From CALZJC01 sp041574955 (GTDB taxonomy: Bacteria > Acidobacteriota > Thermoanaerobaculia > Multivoradales > JAHEKO01), in assembly GCA_041574955.1 (NCBI GenBank), contig JBFGNS010000025.1, positions 1 to 35,968 of the forward strand: a stretch of DNA of 35,968 nucleotides, read 5' to 3'. Made by a program: the position numbers and the translations under genes. Under the pieces are notes generated by a model. It searched no databases. It was given only the letters and a program-made list of their open reading frames with translations, and was not told the DNA's origin. Below, piece after piece: positions 24,987 through 32,593 of the stretch; the stretch's first letter is position 1, and each line of letters starts with the position of its first letter.

Positions 24987-26138
24987 TCAGCGCCCCAGCA
25001 GCCGCGCCAGCACCTCGACCCCGCGCTCCACGCGGTCGGGCTCGACCGAGGTGAAGCACAGCCGCACGTGCTGCGGGTAGGGGCCGAAGCTGGGTCCTGG
25101 TGCGAGGAACAGCCCGTGGTCGACGCACTCTTCGAGCAGCCCGGCGAGGCCGCGCTCGCCGAGATGCCGGCCGACGTCGAGAAACAGGAAGGTGCTGCCC
25201 TCGGGAGGCTCGACCCCCAGCCGGGCGGCGGCGCGCTCGCCGAGCTCGCGGTAGCGCGCGCGCGCCTCGGCCAGCCAGTCGTCGGCGGCGCCCTCGAGCG
25301 CTCGCACCGCGGCGAGCTGGGAGGCGGTGGGAGTCGAATAGAAGGTGTGGGTGCTGACCTTGCGCAGCTCGTCCATCACCTCGCGGGGTCCGGCGACGTA
25401 GCCGCAGCGGTTGCCGGCCATGCCGTAGGCCTTGGAGAACGAGTGCACCGAGAAGGTGCGTTCGGGCGCCAGGCTGCGCAGATAGGTGTGCCGGCCGCGG
25501 TAGACGTAGTCCTCGTACACTTCGTCGGCCAGGATCCACAGGTCGTGGCGGCGCGCCCACTCGGCGGCCGCCTCGAGCCAGGAGGCGGGCACCAGGCGCC
25601 CGGTGGGGTTGTTCGGGCTGCTCAGGTAGACCGCCACGGTGCGCTCGCTGCGCTGCTCCTCGAGCAGCGCCACCGCCGCCTCCGCCGAACCGGCGGCGCC
25701 GACCAGCGGCACCGCCACCGGACGGCCGTGGAACGACCGCACGATTCCGGCGATCAGCGGCCAGTAGGGCGCCGCCAGCAGCACCTCGTCCCCCTCGTCC
25801 AGGATGGCGCCGGCGACCGCGCCGAGGGCGCCCGTGGCGCCCGCCGCAACCAGCACCTGGTCCGGCTCGCAGCCGACCCCGCTGCGCTGTGCCAGCCGCG
25901 CCGCGGTCAGCTCGAGCAGCCGGGGCAGACCGCGCGGCGAGGCGTAGCGGTGCATGCCGGGGTGCTGCTCGACCGTCAGGTCCTGCATGCGGCAGCCGGC
26001 GGCGGGCTCCATCCAGGTGTCGCCGACGTGGAGCGGGTAGGTCTCGCCCCGGTAGCTCGCCAGCCGGTGGGCCAGGCCCGAGAAGACCGAGCCGGACATG
26101 GCTCGGACGCTGGCGGAGACGCGGGGAGGACGGGGCAA
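24987..26138 (-). CDS. PLP-dependent aminotransferase, class I/II
   Basis: A 383-residue fold-type I aminotransferase. The active-site elements are SPNNPTG (Asn177), ILADEVYEDYVY (Asp205, Tyr208), SVHSFSKAYGMAGNR (Lys236 for PLP, Arg244) and the C-terminal substrate arginine region VRLCFTS. The N-terminal GSVFSGLAHRLAS followed by YPLHVGDTWMEP is shared by a poorly characterised subgroup, so the amino-acid specificity is not defined. The TTG at 26138 keeps the family N-terminus (PRPPRVSASVRAM); the ATG at 26100 would remove it. A TAGATT box lies 9 nt upstream of the TTG. It is divergent from the Nudix-MBL gene. Confidence 0.9.
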   Translation of the reverse strand: MPRPPRVSASVRAMSGSVFSGLAHRLASYRGETYPLHVGDTWMEPAAGCRMQDLTVEQHPGMHRYASPRGLPRLLELTAARLAQRSGVGCEPDQVLVAAGATGALGAVAGAILDEGDEVLLAAPYWPLIAGIVRSFHGRPVAVPLVGAAGSAEAAVALLEEQRSERTVAVYLSSPNNPTGRLVPASWLEAAAEWARRHDLWILADEVYEDYVYRGRHTYLRSLAPERTFSVHSFSKAYGMAGNRCGYVAGPREVMDELRKVSTHTFYSTPTASQLAAVRALEGAADDWLAEARARYRELGERAAARLGVEPPEGSTFLFLDVGRHLGERGLAGLLEECVDHGLFLAPGPSFGPYPQHVRLCFTSVEPDRVERGVEVLARLLGR

Positions 26139-26147
26139 GGCCGCTCC

Positions 26148-26153
26148 AATCTA
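26148..26153 (-). promoter_or_regulatory. -10-like box TAGATT of the aminotransferase gene
   Basis: On the minus strand TAGATT ends 9 nt before the TTG at 26138. No -35 or ribosome site is evident. The predicted leader is about 3 nt. Confidence 0.35.
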
Positions 26154-26274
26154 CCGTCGGCCTCCGGCTCCCGCAACCGCGCCGCCACGCGCCACGCGGG
26201 ACCCGAGATCGGCGCGCGTCACCGGGAGGCCGGCGCCCCCGGGCCGGCGGCCGGGTGCCGGCCGCCGGCTGCGG

Positions 26275-26280
26275 TAGGCT
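26275..26280 (+). promoter_or_regulatory. -10-like box TAGGCT of the Nudix-MBL gene (leaderless spacing)
   Basis: TAGGCT ends 6 nt before the ATG at 26287, with no Shine-Dalgarno sequence. Confidence 0.4.
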
Positions 26281-26286
26281 CCCGCC

Positions 26287-27909
26287 ATGCCCGTCGAGAG
26301 CCTGTACGAGCGGACGCTGGCCGCCGGCGGCCGGCCACCGGCGGCGCGGCCGCCCCGTGCCTCGGCGGCGGTGGTGCCGTGGCGGCGGGCGGCGGAGCGA
26401 GTCGAGGTTTTCTGGCTCAAGCGCTCCTCGGAGCTGCGCTTCATGGGCGGCTGGTACGCCTTCCCGGGCGGCGGCCTGGACCGCGCCGACCGCCGGCTCG
26501 GGCTGGCAGGGGAGCCCGCCGGAGCGGCCGGCGCGCCGCCGGCCAGTGCCATGCCGCCTGCGGTGCTGGCGGGGGTCGACGAGCTGGGACCGGTGCTGCC
26601 GGAAGGCCTGACGGCGTGCGCGGTGCGCGAGCTGTTCGAGGAGACCGGTGTCTGGCCAGGCGCGGAACGGTGGCCGGCCGGCCGGCGCCGCTGGCTGTCG
26701 GCGGCGCGGCGACGGCTGCTGGCGGGTGAGCTGGGCTTCGCCGAGCTGGTGGCCGAAGCACCGGCGGCGCCCGATCCGTCGCGGCTGGTCTACGCCGGCC
26801 GCTGGCTGACGCCGCCGCTGGGTCCGCTGCGCTTCGACAACCGGTTCTTCCTGCTCGAGTGGGACCGCGCGCTGCCGCTGCAGCCGGAGGTGATCCCGGG
26901 CGAGGCCGAGCTCGGCGAGTGGATCGACCCGGCGGTGGCCCTCGACCGCTGGCGAGCGGGTGAGCTGCTCACCGCGCCGCCGATCCTGCACCTGCTCGAC
27001 GTGCTGGCCAGCGCAGGCCCGGAGTCTGGGCTCTCCCGGCTGCGCGAGCCGGTCGAGGCCAACCTCGGCCCGCACCGGCGTGTGGAGTTCAGCCCCGGGG
27101 TGGTGCTGTTTCCGCTGCCGACGCCGACGCTGCCGCCGGCGACCCACACCAACACCTACCTGCTGGGTACCAGGCAGGCGGTGCTGGTGGACCCCGGCTG
27201 TCCGGACGAAGGCGAGCTGGAGCGCCTGGTCGAGGCGCTGGAGGCGGCGCACGCCCGGCTCGGCCGCCGCGTGGTCGCCATCTGGCTGACCCACCATCAC
27301 CGCGACCACGTCGGCGGCGTGGAGTGGCTGCGCCGGCGGCTGGGCTGCCCGGTGCTCTGCCACCGCGATACGGCCAGGCGGCTCGAGCCGCTCGGGATCG
27401 CAGCCGACGGTGAGCTGATCGACGGCCAGCGGGTCGAGCTGGGTGACGATCCGCCGTTCACCCTGCGGGTGGTGCACACGCCGGGGCACGCGCCGGGGCA
27501 CCTGTGCTTCTTCGAGGAGCACCGGCGGACGCTCGTCGCCGGCGACATGGTGGCCGGGCTGGGCACGCTGGTGATCGACCCGCCGGACGGCGACATGGAG
27601 CTGTATCTCGCCTCCCTCGACCGGCTGGCGAAGCTCGAGCCGCGGGTGATCTTCCCGGCCCACGGGCCGGTGCTGGCCCAGGCGGTGGCCCACCTGCGCG
27701 GCTACCGGCGCCACCGCCTGTGGCGCGAGGGCCGGGTGCTGGATGCCTGGAGGTCGGGCCTGCGGCGGCCCGCCGAGATGCTCGCCGCGGTCTACCCCGA
27801 TCTGGCCGAGGGGGCCGGTCCGCTGGCCGAGCGCCAGATCGAGGCCCACCTGATCCGCCTGGCCGCGCTCGGCCGGCTCGAGCCCGCGCCCGCCGGCGGC
27901 GGGTCGTGA
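26287..27909 (+). CDS. Nudix hydrolase fused to metallo-beta-lactamase-fold hydrolase
   Basis: A 540-residue two-enzyme protein. Residues 20-250 form a NUDT19-like Nudix domain: the glycine part of the Nudix box (AFPGGGLDRAD, 58-68) is separated by an insertion of about 40 residues from its catalytic helix ACAVRELFEETGV (110-122). That long insertion is typical of the NUDT19 (CoA diphosphatase) branch. Residues 265-540 form a metallo-beta-lactamase domain of the LACTB2/glyoxalase II type: NTYLLG, VDPG, THHHRDHVGG (His336, His338, Asp340, His341), HTPGHAPGHLCF, AGDM and PAHG, with a C-terminal helical winged region. The linked activities suggest successive hydrolysis of a CoA- or nucleotide-linked thioester, which is inference. 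The SspB-like gene follows 17 bp later. Confidence 0.93.
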   Translation: MPVESLYERTLAAGGRPPAARPPRASAAVVPWRRAAERVEVFWLKRSSELRFMGGWYAFPGGGLDRADRRLGLAGEPAGAAGAPPASAMPPAVLAGVDELGPVLPEGLTACAVRELFEETGVWPGAERWPAGRRRWLSAARRRLLAGELGFAELVAEAPAAPDPSRLVYAGRWLTPPLGPLRFDNRFFLLEWDRALPLQPEVIPGEAELGEWIDPAVALDRWRAGELLTAPPILHLLDVLASAGPESGLSRLREPVEANLGPHRRVEFSPGVVLFPLPTPTLPPATHTNTYLLGTRQAVLVDPGCPDEGELERLVEALEAAHARLGRRVVAIWLTHHHRDHVGGVEWLRRRLGCPVLCHRDTARRLEPLGIAADGELIDGQRVELGDDPPFTLRVVHTPGHAPGHLCFFEEHRRTLVAGDMVAGLGTLVIDPPDGDMELYLASLDRLAKLEPRVIFPAHGPVLAQAVAHLRGYRRHRLWREGRVLDAWRSGLRRPAEMLAAVYPDLAEGAGPLAERQIEAHLIRLAALGRLEPAPAGGGS

Positions 27910-27926
27910 CGGCGCGGCGACGAGCC

Positions 27927-28421
27927 ATGGAACCCGGCCACGAGATCGACTACCAGCGGCTGGTCGCCGAGGCGCTGGTGGGGGTGGTGCGCCGAGTGCT
28001 GGCTGCGGTGGCGGAGGACGGGCTGCCGGCGGCGCACCACTTCTTCCTGACCTTCGCTACCGAAGCCGCCGGGGTCGAGATGCCGGAAGCGCTACGGCAG
28101 AGCTACCCGCGCGAGATGACCGTCGTCCTCCAGCACCGCTTCTACGACCTGGTGGTCGACGACGACGGCTTTGCCGTGACCCTCGAGTTCGGTGGCCGGG
28201 CCGAGCGGCTGAGGGTCCCCTGGCCGGCGCTCACCGCCTTCGTCGACCCGGCGGCGGAGATCGGCTTCCGCTTCGGCCCGGAGGCCGCCGAACCCGGAGG
28301 CGACCCGGAGCGAGCCGGCGGCCCAGCCCCGGGCGCCGACAGCCCCGAGAGCGCCGACAACCGGGAAAGCGCCGACAACGTGGTGCCGCTCGACCGGTTC
28401 CGCCGGCCGCGGGACGGCTAG
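27927..28421 (+). CDS. SspB-family ClpXP adaptor (alpha-type)
   Basis: A 164-residue protein matching the SspB-like adaptor family that delivers ssrA-tagged or other substrates to ClpXP. The conserved part is residues 7-110: IDYQRLVAEALVGVVRRVL, LPAAHHFFLTFATEAAGVEMP, YPREMTVVLQHRFYDLVVDD and FAVTLEFGGRAERLRVPWPALTAF. After a Pro/Glu/Asp-rich flexible linker the protein ends in NVVPLDRFRRPRDG, close to the ClpX-docking tail (VVxLDxFRKK type) of alphaproteobacterial SspB. The short 17-bp gap suggests cotranscription with the Nudix-MBL gene. The ATG at 27927 lacks a clear ribosome site and may be read by coupling. Confidence 0.9.
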   Translation: MEPGHEIDYQRLVAEALVGVVRRVLAAVAEDGLPAAHHFFLTFATEAAGVEMPEALRQSYPREMTVVLQHRFYDLVVDDDGFAVTLEFGGRAERLRVPWPALTAFVDPAAEIGFRFGPEAAEPGGDPERAGGPAPGADSPESADNRESADNVVPLDRFRRPRDG

Positions 28422-28424
28422 CCC

Positions 28425-28594
28425 GACCTTCTCACCGGGCCGCCGCTGCCTGTCCGGAGGCACCTGAATCTGCACGGCTTGCCTTGTTCGGGCCTCCGCG
28501 ACGTGATTCGAGTACGCCTGCGGTGCCCTCCGGCGGCAAGTCGCGGATCTTCAGGCACCTGCGGCCACTCGCCGAGCGGCTCGGTGAGAAGGTC
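28425..28594. repeat. 170-bp imperfect inverted repeat
   Basis: The ends GACCTTCTCACCG (from 28425) and CGGTGAGAAGGTC (to 28594) pair perfectly over 13 bp, then five more after one mismatch. Inner arms GGCACCTGAA (28459-28468) with TTCAGGCACC (28550-28559) and CTTGCC with GGCAAG continue the fold, so the whole stretch could form a rod-like hairpin. Several mismatches on the plus strand become G-U pairs in a minus-strand RNA, while one behaves the other way, so the functional strand is unclear. It begins four bases after the sspB-like stop. It may be a dispersed palindromic element or a 3' UTR structure. Confidence 0.5.
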
Positions 28595-28649
28595 AAGCCA
28601 GCGGTGAGCGCGCGGCCGGCGGGCCGGTGCGTCCGAACGAAGGCCGCTA

Positions 28650-28687
28650 CCAAATAAAGAGGGCGGGCGCCGCGAGGGCGCCCGCCC
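28650..28687 (-). terminator. Intrinsic terminator of the small RNA
   Basis: An 11-bp perfect GC stem (28661-28671 with 28677-28687) with a 5-nt loop is followed on the minus strand by TCTTTATTTGG, a T-rich tail. This is the best intrinsic terminator in the window. No T-run follows on the plus strand. Confidence 0.8.
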
Positions 28688-28824
28688 GGTGAAGCATTTG
28701 GAGGACAACGCCCAGAGAGAAGTCGCCTGAGGGTCGGAGCAGGCCTTGCGCCGGGTGGCGCCGCTTTCCTCCGGCCCTGGGAATTGGGGTCGGTCGGAAG
28801 ATCAGCGACGGCGCTGCCCTCCAG
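28650..28824 (-). ncRNA. Candidate structured small RNA, about 175 nt
   Basis: A free-standing transcription unit on the minus strand. Its predicted 5' end lies just before GGAGGGCAGCGCC (28810-28822), which pairs over 13 bases, with three G-U pairs, to GGCGTTGTCCTCC (28700-28712). The helix continues as GTCGC (28805-28809) with GCGAC (28722-28726) after a 9-nt pyrimidine bulge. Inside are CGGAG/CTCCG (28769-28773 with 28735-28739) and a GCGCC-ACCC-GGCGC hairpin. An intrinsic terminator ends it. On the plus strand the G-U pairs would be A-C mismatches, which fixes the coding strand. The size and the closing stem with large inner asymmetry recall 6S RNA, but no class-specific motif is certain. 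Confidence 0.6.
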
Positions 28825-28830
28825 TAACCT

Positions 28831-28867
28831 AGTAGCCTGGGGGGCCCGAAAGCTGACAATTTTTTTT
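28831..28867 (-). promoter_or_regulatory. Promoter of the small RNA with A8 UP-like element
   Basis: On the minus strand an unbroken A8 (28860-28867) abuts TTGTCA (-35, 28854-28859). A 17-nt spacer leads to GCTACT (28831-28836), a weak -10, predicting a start near 28824 at the foot of the closing stem. The A-tract next to the -35 box is the arrangement of rRNA-type UP elements and is striking in such GC-rich DNA. Confidence 0.6.
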
Positions 28868-28984
28868 GGTACAGGGGTCCGCCCGGTCTCCGCGGCTGGC
28901 CCCGAACGGTTAGATAGGCCAACCGCGGCGGGCTTTTTCTCGGGCTCCGCCGCCGGTCCGTCGGCCCGCGGGCCGATTCGCGGC

Positions 28985-29941
28985 TCAGCGGCCGCGGGCG
29001 GTGGCCAGCACCGCCCGGGCGTCGAGCAGGACCGCCTCGTCCTCGAGCAGTGTTGCGGGCCGGGGCGGCTCCGCCAGTAGCCCGTCGAGCAGCGCCAGCG
29101 CCTCGCCGCGCGCCGCCGGCCTGAAGCGCAGCAGCGCGTCGGCCAGGTACAGCCGGTTGAGCGGCTCGCCGGGTGCCAGCTCGACGGCGCGCCGTAGCCA
29201 GTCGACCGCCAGGTCGCGGTCGATCCAGCCGGTGACGAACGGGATGCGCGGCGCCTCGCTGTGCAGGCGCCCCAGGATCCGGTAGCCGCCGGCCGCTTCG
29301 TAGCTCTCGTCGAGCTGCGCCACCAGCTCGGCATACCGCCGCACCTTGCCCACCACACCCCGTCGCGCGGCGGCCATCGCCCCCGAGGTCTCGCCCCACA
29401 GGCCCCAGTGGGCGGCACCCCAGAAGTAGAGCGCCGCGGCCTGCCTGCGGTCCGGCAGGGCGCCGGCCAGCTCCTCGGCCTCCAGGGCTTCGAGCCGCCG
29501 CCGGCCGCCGAGTGGCGCGGCGAGCCGCTCCAGCCCGTCCTCGGCCAGATCGCGGCCGGTGGCGTAGGCGGCGCGGCGCTCGGTCTGTGAGTCGCTGGCG
29601 AAACGGCCCTGGAAGTAGAGCGCGCGCAACAGCAGCTCGCGTACCTCCCAGGCGTGCGGCGCGGCGGCCAGGGCCGCGGTGTAGGCCTCGACGGCCTCGC
29701 CGATCGGTCGCGGGTCGGCCGCCAGCGCCTGGCGTCCCTCGGCCCGGCGCTGCCAGGCCCGCGCCGCCCGCTCCACCAGTTCTGCCGGGGGCTCGCCGCC
29801 GGTGGCCTGCGCCACCGCGCAGGCCAGAAGCGCGAGCCCGACCCCTGCGGCCAGACGCCGCGTCGCGGCGGCCAACGGCGGCCGGCCGACGGCACGGCAC
29901 CGCCGCCGGCAAGGGGGCGCGTCATGGGGCTGGGGCGGCAT
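28985..29941 (-). CDS. Exported TPR-like helical protein
   Basis: A 318-residue protein starting at the ATG at 29941. A basic N-terminus and a hydrophobic segment (LAAGVGLALLACAVAQA) form a signal peptide, with either a lipobox-like LLAC or a cleavage site after AQA. The mature part is all-helical with TPR-like units: AVEAYTAALAAAPHAWEVRE, AAALYFWGAAHWGLWGET, GYRILGRLHSEAPRIPFVTG, and DWLRRAVELAPGEPLNRLYLADALLR. The last two segments resemble TatT-type TRAP-transporter-associated lipoproteins, but no TRAP genes are present, so I leave the role open. A TAGACT lies about 23 nt upstream of the start. It ends 118 bp before the small RNA promoter on the same strand. Confidence 0.75.
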   Translation of the reverse strand: MPPQPHDAPPCRRRCRAVGRPPLAAATRRLAAGVGLALLACAVAQATGGEPPAELVERAARAWQRRAEGRQALAADPRPIGEAVEAYTAALAAAPHAWEVRELLLRALYFQGRFASDSQTERRAAYATGRDLAEDGLERLAAPLGGRRRLEALEAEELAGALPDRRQAAALYFWGAAHWGLWGETSGAMAAARRGVVGKVRRYAELVAQLDESYEAAGGYRILGRLHSEAPRIPFVTGWIDRDLAVDWLRRAVELAPGEPLNRLYLADALLRFRPAARGEALALLDGLLAEPPRPATLLEDEAVLLDARAVLATARGR

Positions 29942-30021
29942 CCGTTCTCGGGGGGGCGAGGCCGAGTCTAGCCGGCACCGTCGTCCCGCTTGGGGCGGTC
30001 GCCCGGCGCGGTGTACCCTGA

Positions 30022-31446
30022 GTGGTGGCCCGAGCGATCCGCGCCGGTGCCGGCCCCGGCCGGCCGCAACCGTCGGACCGGCCGTCCACCAGTGGCGGAG
30101 GCGGCGATCGCCCCAGGGCCGCCGCGGTCGAGGTCGCCGTCCGGCGCGCGTCCGGCCGCTGGCTGGCGGCGCTGGCGCTGCTGGCCGCCGCGCCGGCGCC
30201 GGCGGCTCCCGAGCCGGCGCTGCCGACCCTGGTGCTGGCGTTCGACTGCGTGCCGTACGAGGAGGCCGCGCGGCTGGCCGCACCGGCCGGCGGCGGGCGG
30301 CCGGCGTTCGCCGGCATGCCACCGCCGGTACCGCTGGTCAGCAGCTTTCCGTCCACCACCAGCGTGGCGTTCGGTGGCATCCTCGAGCCGCTCGGGCTGG
30401 CCCGCTCGCCGGGCTACGAGGCGCGTTTCTTCGACTGGCAGCGCCGCCGGGTGCGCGGCGGCATGCCGTGGAGCTACTACCGGATCGGCTTCCACTGGCG
30501 CGACTTCTTCGACTGGAACCGCGCCAACCCGCTGCGCCGGATGGCGTCGGCCCTCAGACCGCAGCGCGCCAGCCTGGCCTGGTTCGCGCGCGCCATCGAC
30601 GCGTTCCTGGCGTCGCGCGAGCCCCTGTTCTTCGCCTACAACGGCGCCACCGACACGCTGGCCCACCTCGAAGGACCGGACGCCCTCGGCCGGCTGCTGG
30701 CCGAGCTCGAGCCGGTGATCGAGCGAGCCCGGCGCCGCCGCCCTTTCCACCTGGTGATGTTGTCCGATCACGGGCTGGCGGGCGGAGCGCCGCTGGTCAA
30801 CGCCTGGCGGCCGGTCAGGCGCGCGCTCGGCGAGGCCGGCTTCCGCTACCGCCGGCGACTGCGGCGCCCGCGCGACGTGGCGCTGACCCCGTTTGGCCTG
30901 GTCTCCAGCTTCGAGCTGTACAGCCGGGCCGAGGAGGCGGCGGCGGTGGCGCGGGCGGTGGCGGCGGTGCCGGGAGTCGACCTGTGCGTGCGCCGCGACG
31001 GCGAAGGCTTTACGGTCACCGGCGCCGCCGGCGAGGCTGCTTTCCGGCGCCGGCAGACGCCGGCCGGCGTCGAGTGGCACTACCGGACCGGCGGCGGCGA
31101 TCCGCTGGGCTACGCCGGTATCGGCGACGGCCGCTGGCACAGCGACCGGTACTGGTTCGAGCAGACCGCCGGGCACCGCTACCCGGACGCCCTGCACCGC
31201 CTCGCCCGCAGCTTCGATCTGGTGGAGAACCCGGCCTCGGTGCTGTGCTCGCTGGACGACGGCTACATGTTCGGCGCCAGCAAGACGGCATTCCTGTCGC
31301 GGCTGACCGGCAGCCGGCTGCGATGGACCCACGGCGCGCTGGCGCGCGACGCCACGCTCGGCTTCCTGTGGTCCGACGATCCGCGCCTCGCGCCGTCCGG
31401 CGCGCAGCGCTTCGATCGCGCCCTGGCGCCGCTCGCCGGCCGCTGA
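30022..31446 (+). CDS. Alkaline-phosphatase-superfamily phosphodiesterase-like protein, exported
   Basis: A 474-residue protein with an N-terminal hydrophobic export segment (WLAALALLAAAPAPAAP) that begins about 45 residues in. The only start codons in frame upstream are the tandem GTGs at 30022 and 30025. The fold is that of type I phosphodiesterase/nucleotide pyrophosphatase: LVLAFDCVPYEE (first metal Asp), SSFPSTTSVAFGGI (nucleophile Thr/Ser region), FFAYNGATDTLAHLEG (Asp and His) and HLVMLSDHGLA (Asp-His). The C-terminal 200 residues diverge from characterised members, and the substrate is unknown. It precedes the mevalonate operon by 81 bp but a separate promoter lies in that gap. Confidence 0.83.
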   Translation: MVARAIRAGAGPGRPQPSDRPSTSGGGGDRPRAAAVEVAVRRASGRWLAALALLAAAPAPAAPEPALPTLVLAFDCVPYEEAARLAAPAGGGRPAFAGMPPPVPLVSSFPSTTSVAFGGILEPLGLARSPGYEARFFDWQRRRVRGGMPWSYYRIGFHWRDFFDWNRANPLRRMASALRPQRASLAWFARAIDAFLASREPLFFAYNGATDTLAHLEGPDALGRLLAELEPVIERARRRRPFHLVMLSDHGLAGGAPLVNAWRPVRRALGEAGFRYRRRLRRPRDVALTPFGLVSSFELYSRAEEAAAVARAVAAVPGVDLCVRRDGEGFTVTGAAGEAAFRRRQTPAGVEWHYRTGGGDPLGYAGIGDGRWHSDRYWFEQTAGHRYPDALHRLARSFDLVENPASVLCSLDDGYMFGASKTAFLSRLTGSRLRWTHGALARDATLGFLWSDDPRLAPSGAQRFDRALAPLAGR

Positions 31447-31460
31447 GCGGGCGGGGCGGC

Positions 31461-31491
31461 TTGGACCCGCCGCGCCCCGGCGCAGTATGAT
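31461..31491 (+). promoter_or_regulatory. Probable promoter of the mevalonate operon
   Basis: TATGAT (31486-31491) matches five of six -10 bases. TTGGAC (31461-31466) is a possible -35 box at a long 19-nt spacing. The transcript would begin near 31498, giving a leader of about 30 nt without a clear Shine-Dalgarno sequence. Confidence 0.45.
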
Positions 31492-31527
31492 GGTAGATCG
31501 CCGCCGGCCCGCCGCCGGCTCCCATCC

Positions 31528-32592
31528 ATGAGCGTCGAGACCCCAGCTCCGTCCGTGCCGCCGGTCGCCGCCGGCGAGCCGGAGGAGCGCGACCGCAAGG
31601 CCGAGCACATCGACCTGGCGCTCGACCGCCGCATGCAGGTCGCGGGCAGCTACTTCGAGGCCTGGGAGCTCGAGCACTGCGCCCTGCCGGAGATCGACTA
31701 CGCGGCGATCGACACCTCCACCAGCTTCCTGGGACGGCAGCTGGCGGCGCCGCTGCTGATCTCCTGCATGACCGGCGGCACCGAGGAGGCGACCCGCATC
31801 AACCGCAACCTGGCGCGGGCCGCGGAGCAGACCCGCATCGCGCTGGGCGTCGGCTCGCAGCGCAAGGCGATCGAGGACCCGTCGCTGGCCGGCAGCTTCC
31901 GGGTGCGCGACCTGGCTCCGTCGGTGCCGATCCTGGCCAACCTCGGGGCGGTGCAGCTCAACTACGGCTTCGGCCTCGCCGAATGCCGCGCGGCGGTCGA
32001 GATGATCCAGGCCGACGCGCTGGTGTTCCATCTCAACCCGCTGCAGGAGGCCATCCAGCCCGAGGGCCAGTGCGACTTCTCGGGTCTGGCCGACAAGATC
32101 GCGGCGGTGGCCGCCAAGCTCGAGGTGCCGGTGATCGTCAAGGAGATCGGCAGCGGCTTGTCCGCCGACACCGCGCTGCGGCTGCAGCGGGCCGGCGTGT
32201 CGATCTTCGACACCGCCGGCGTGGGTGGCACCAGCTGGGCGCGGATCGAGGCCGAGCGCGCCGCCGACCTCGATCTCGGCGAGCTGTTCGCCGACTGGGG
32301 CGTGCCGACGCCGCGCTCCATCCGCGAGCTGGCGGCGATCCCGGGTCTCACGGTGATCGGTAGCGGCGGTGTTCGCAACGGCATCGACGTGGCCAAGGCG
32401 GTGGCGATGGGAGCCGATCTGGTGGGCGTGGCGCAGCCGTTCCTGGCCGCCGCCGCCCGCTCGGCCGAGGCGGCGGCGGCGCGCGCCGAGCGCATCGCGC
32501 GCGAGCTGCGGATCGCCATGTTCTGCGTCGGCGCCGCCGACCTGGCCGCTCTGGGCGGGGCTCGGCTGCGGCGGCGGAGCGAGAGGTGGTGA
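31528..32592 (+). CDS. fni: Type 2 isopentenyl-diphosphate isomerase
   Basis: A 354-residue FMN- and NAD(P)H-dependent enzyme that interconverts IPP and DMAPP. Signature segments: RKAEHIDLAL at the N-terminus; PLLISCMTGGTEEATRINRN; GVGSQRKAIEDP; NLGAVQLNYG; FHLNPLQEAIQPEGQCDF with the catalytic Gln region; VIVKEIGSGLS; DTAGVGGTSWARIEAER, typical of the type 2 family; and the phosphate-binding GSGGVRNGIDVAKAVAMGADLVG. Length is normal and it is unrelated to the type 1 (Nudix) isomerase. It heads the mevalonate operon; the next gene starts one base after its TGA. Confidence 0.96.
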   Translation: MSVETPAPSVPPVAAGEPEERDRKAEHIDLALDRRMQVAGSYFEAWELEHCALPEIDYAAIDTSTSFLGRQLAAPLLISCMTGGTEEATRINRNLARAAEQTRIALGVGSQRKAIEDPSLAGSFRVRDLAPSVPILANLGAVQLNYGFGLAECRAAVEMIQADALVFHLNPLQEAIQPEGQCDFSGLADKIAAVAAKLEVPVIVKEIGSGLSADTALRLQRAGVSIFDTAGVGGTSWARIEAERAADLDLGELFADWGVPTPRSIRELAAIPGLTVIGSGGVRNGIDVAKAVAMGADLVGVAQPFLAAAARSAEAAAARAERIARELRIAMFCVGAADLAALGGARLRRRSERW

Positions 32593-32593
32593 G

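Noticed and set aside
24205..27849. Very long minus-strand frame covering yceI to Nudix-MBL
   Set aside because: It crosses two well-supported plus-strand genes and shifts out of frame with the real aminotransferase; no domain is present.
28498..28516. GTGATTCGAGTAC as a tRNA T-arm
   Set aside because: No acceptor stem, D-arm or anticodon arm can be built around it.
28730..28790. Resemblance of the small RNA to the SRP RNA apical loop (CAGGGCCGGAGGAAAGCGGC on the minus strand)
   Set aside because: The tetraloop stem does not pair and the invariant AGCAGC reads AGCGGC; the surrounding fold also differs from 4.5S RNA.
28640..28830. GGAGGAAAG on the minus strand as the RNase P RNA conserved region I
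   Set aside because: The rest of the RNase P core, including the 3' conserved regions, is absent, and the unit is far too short.
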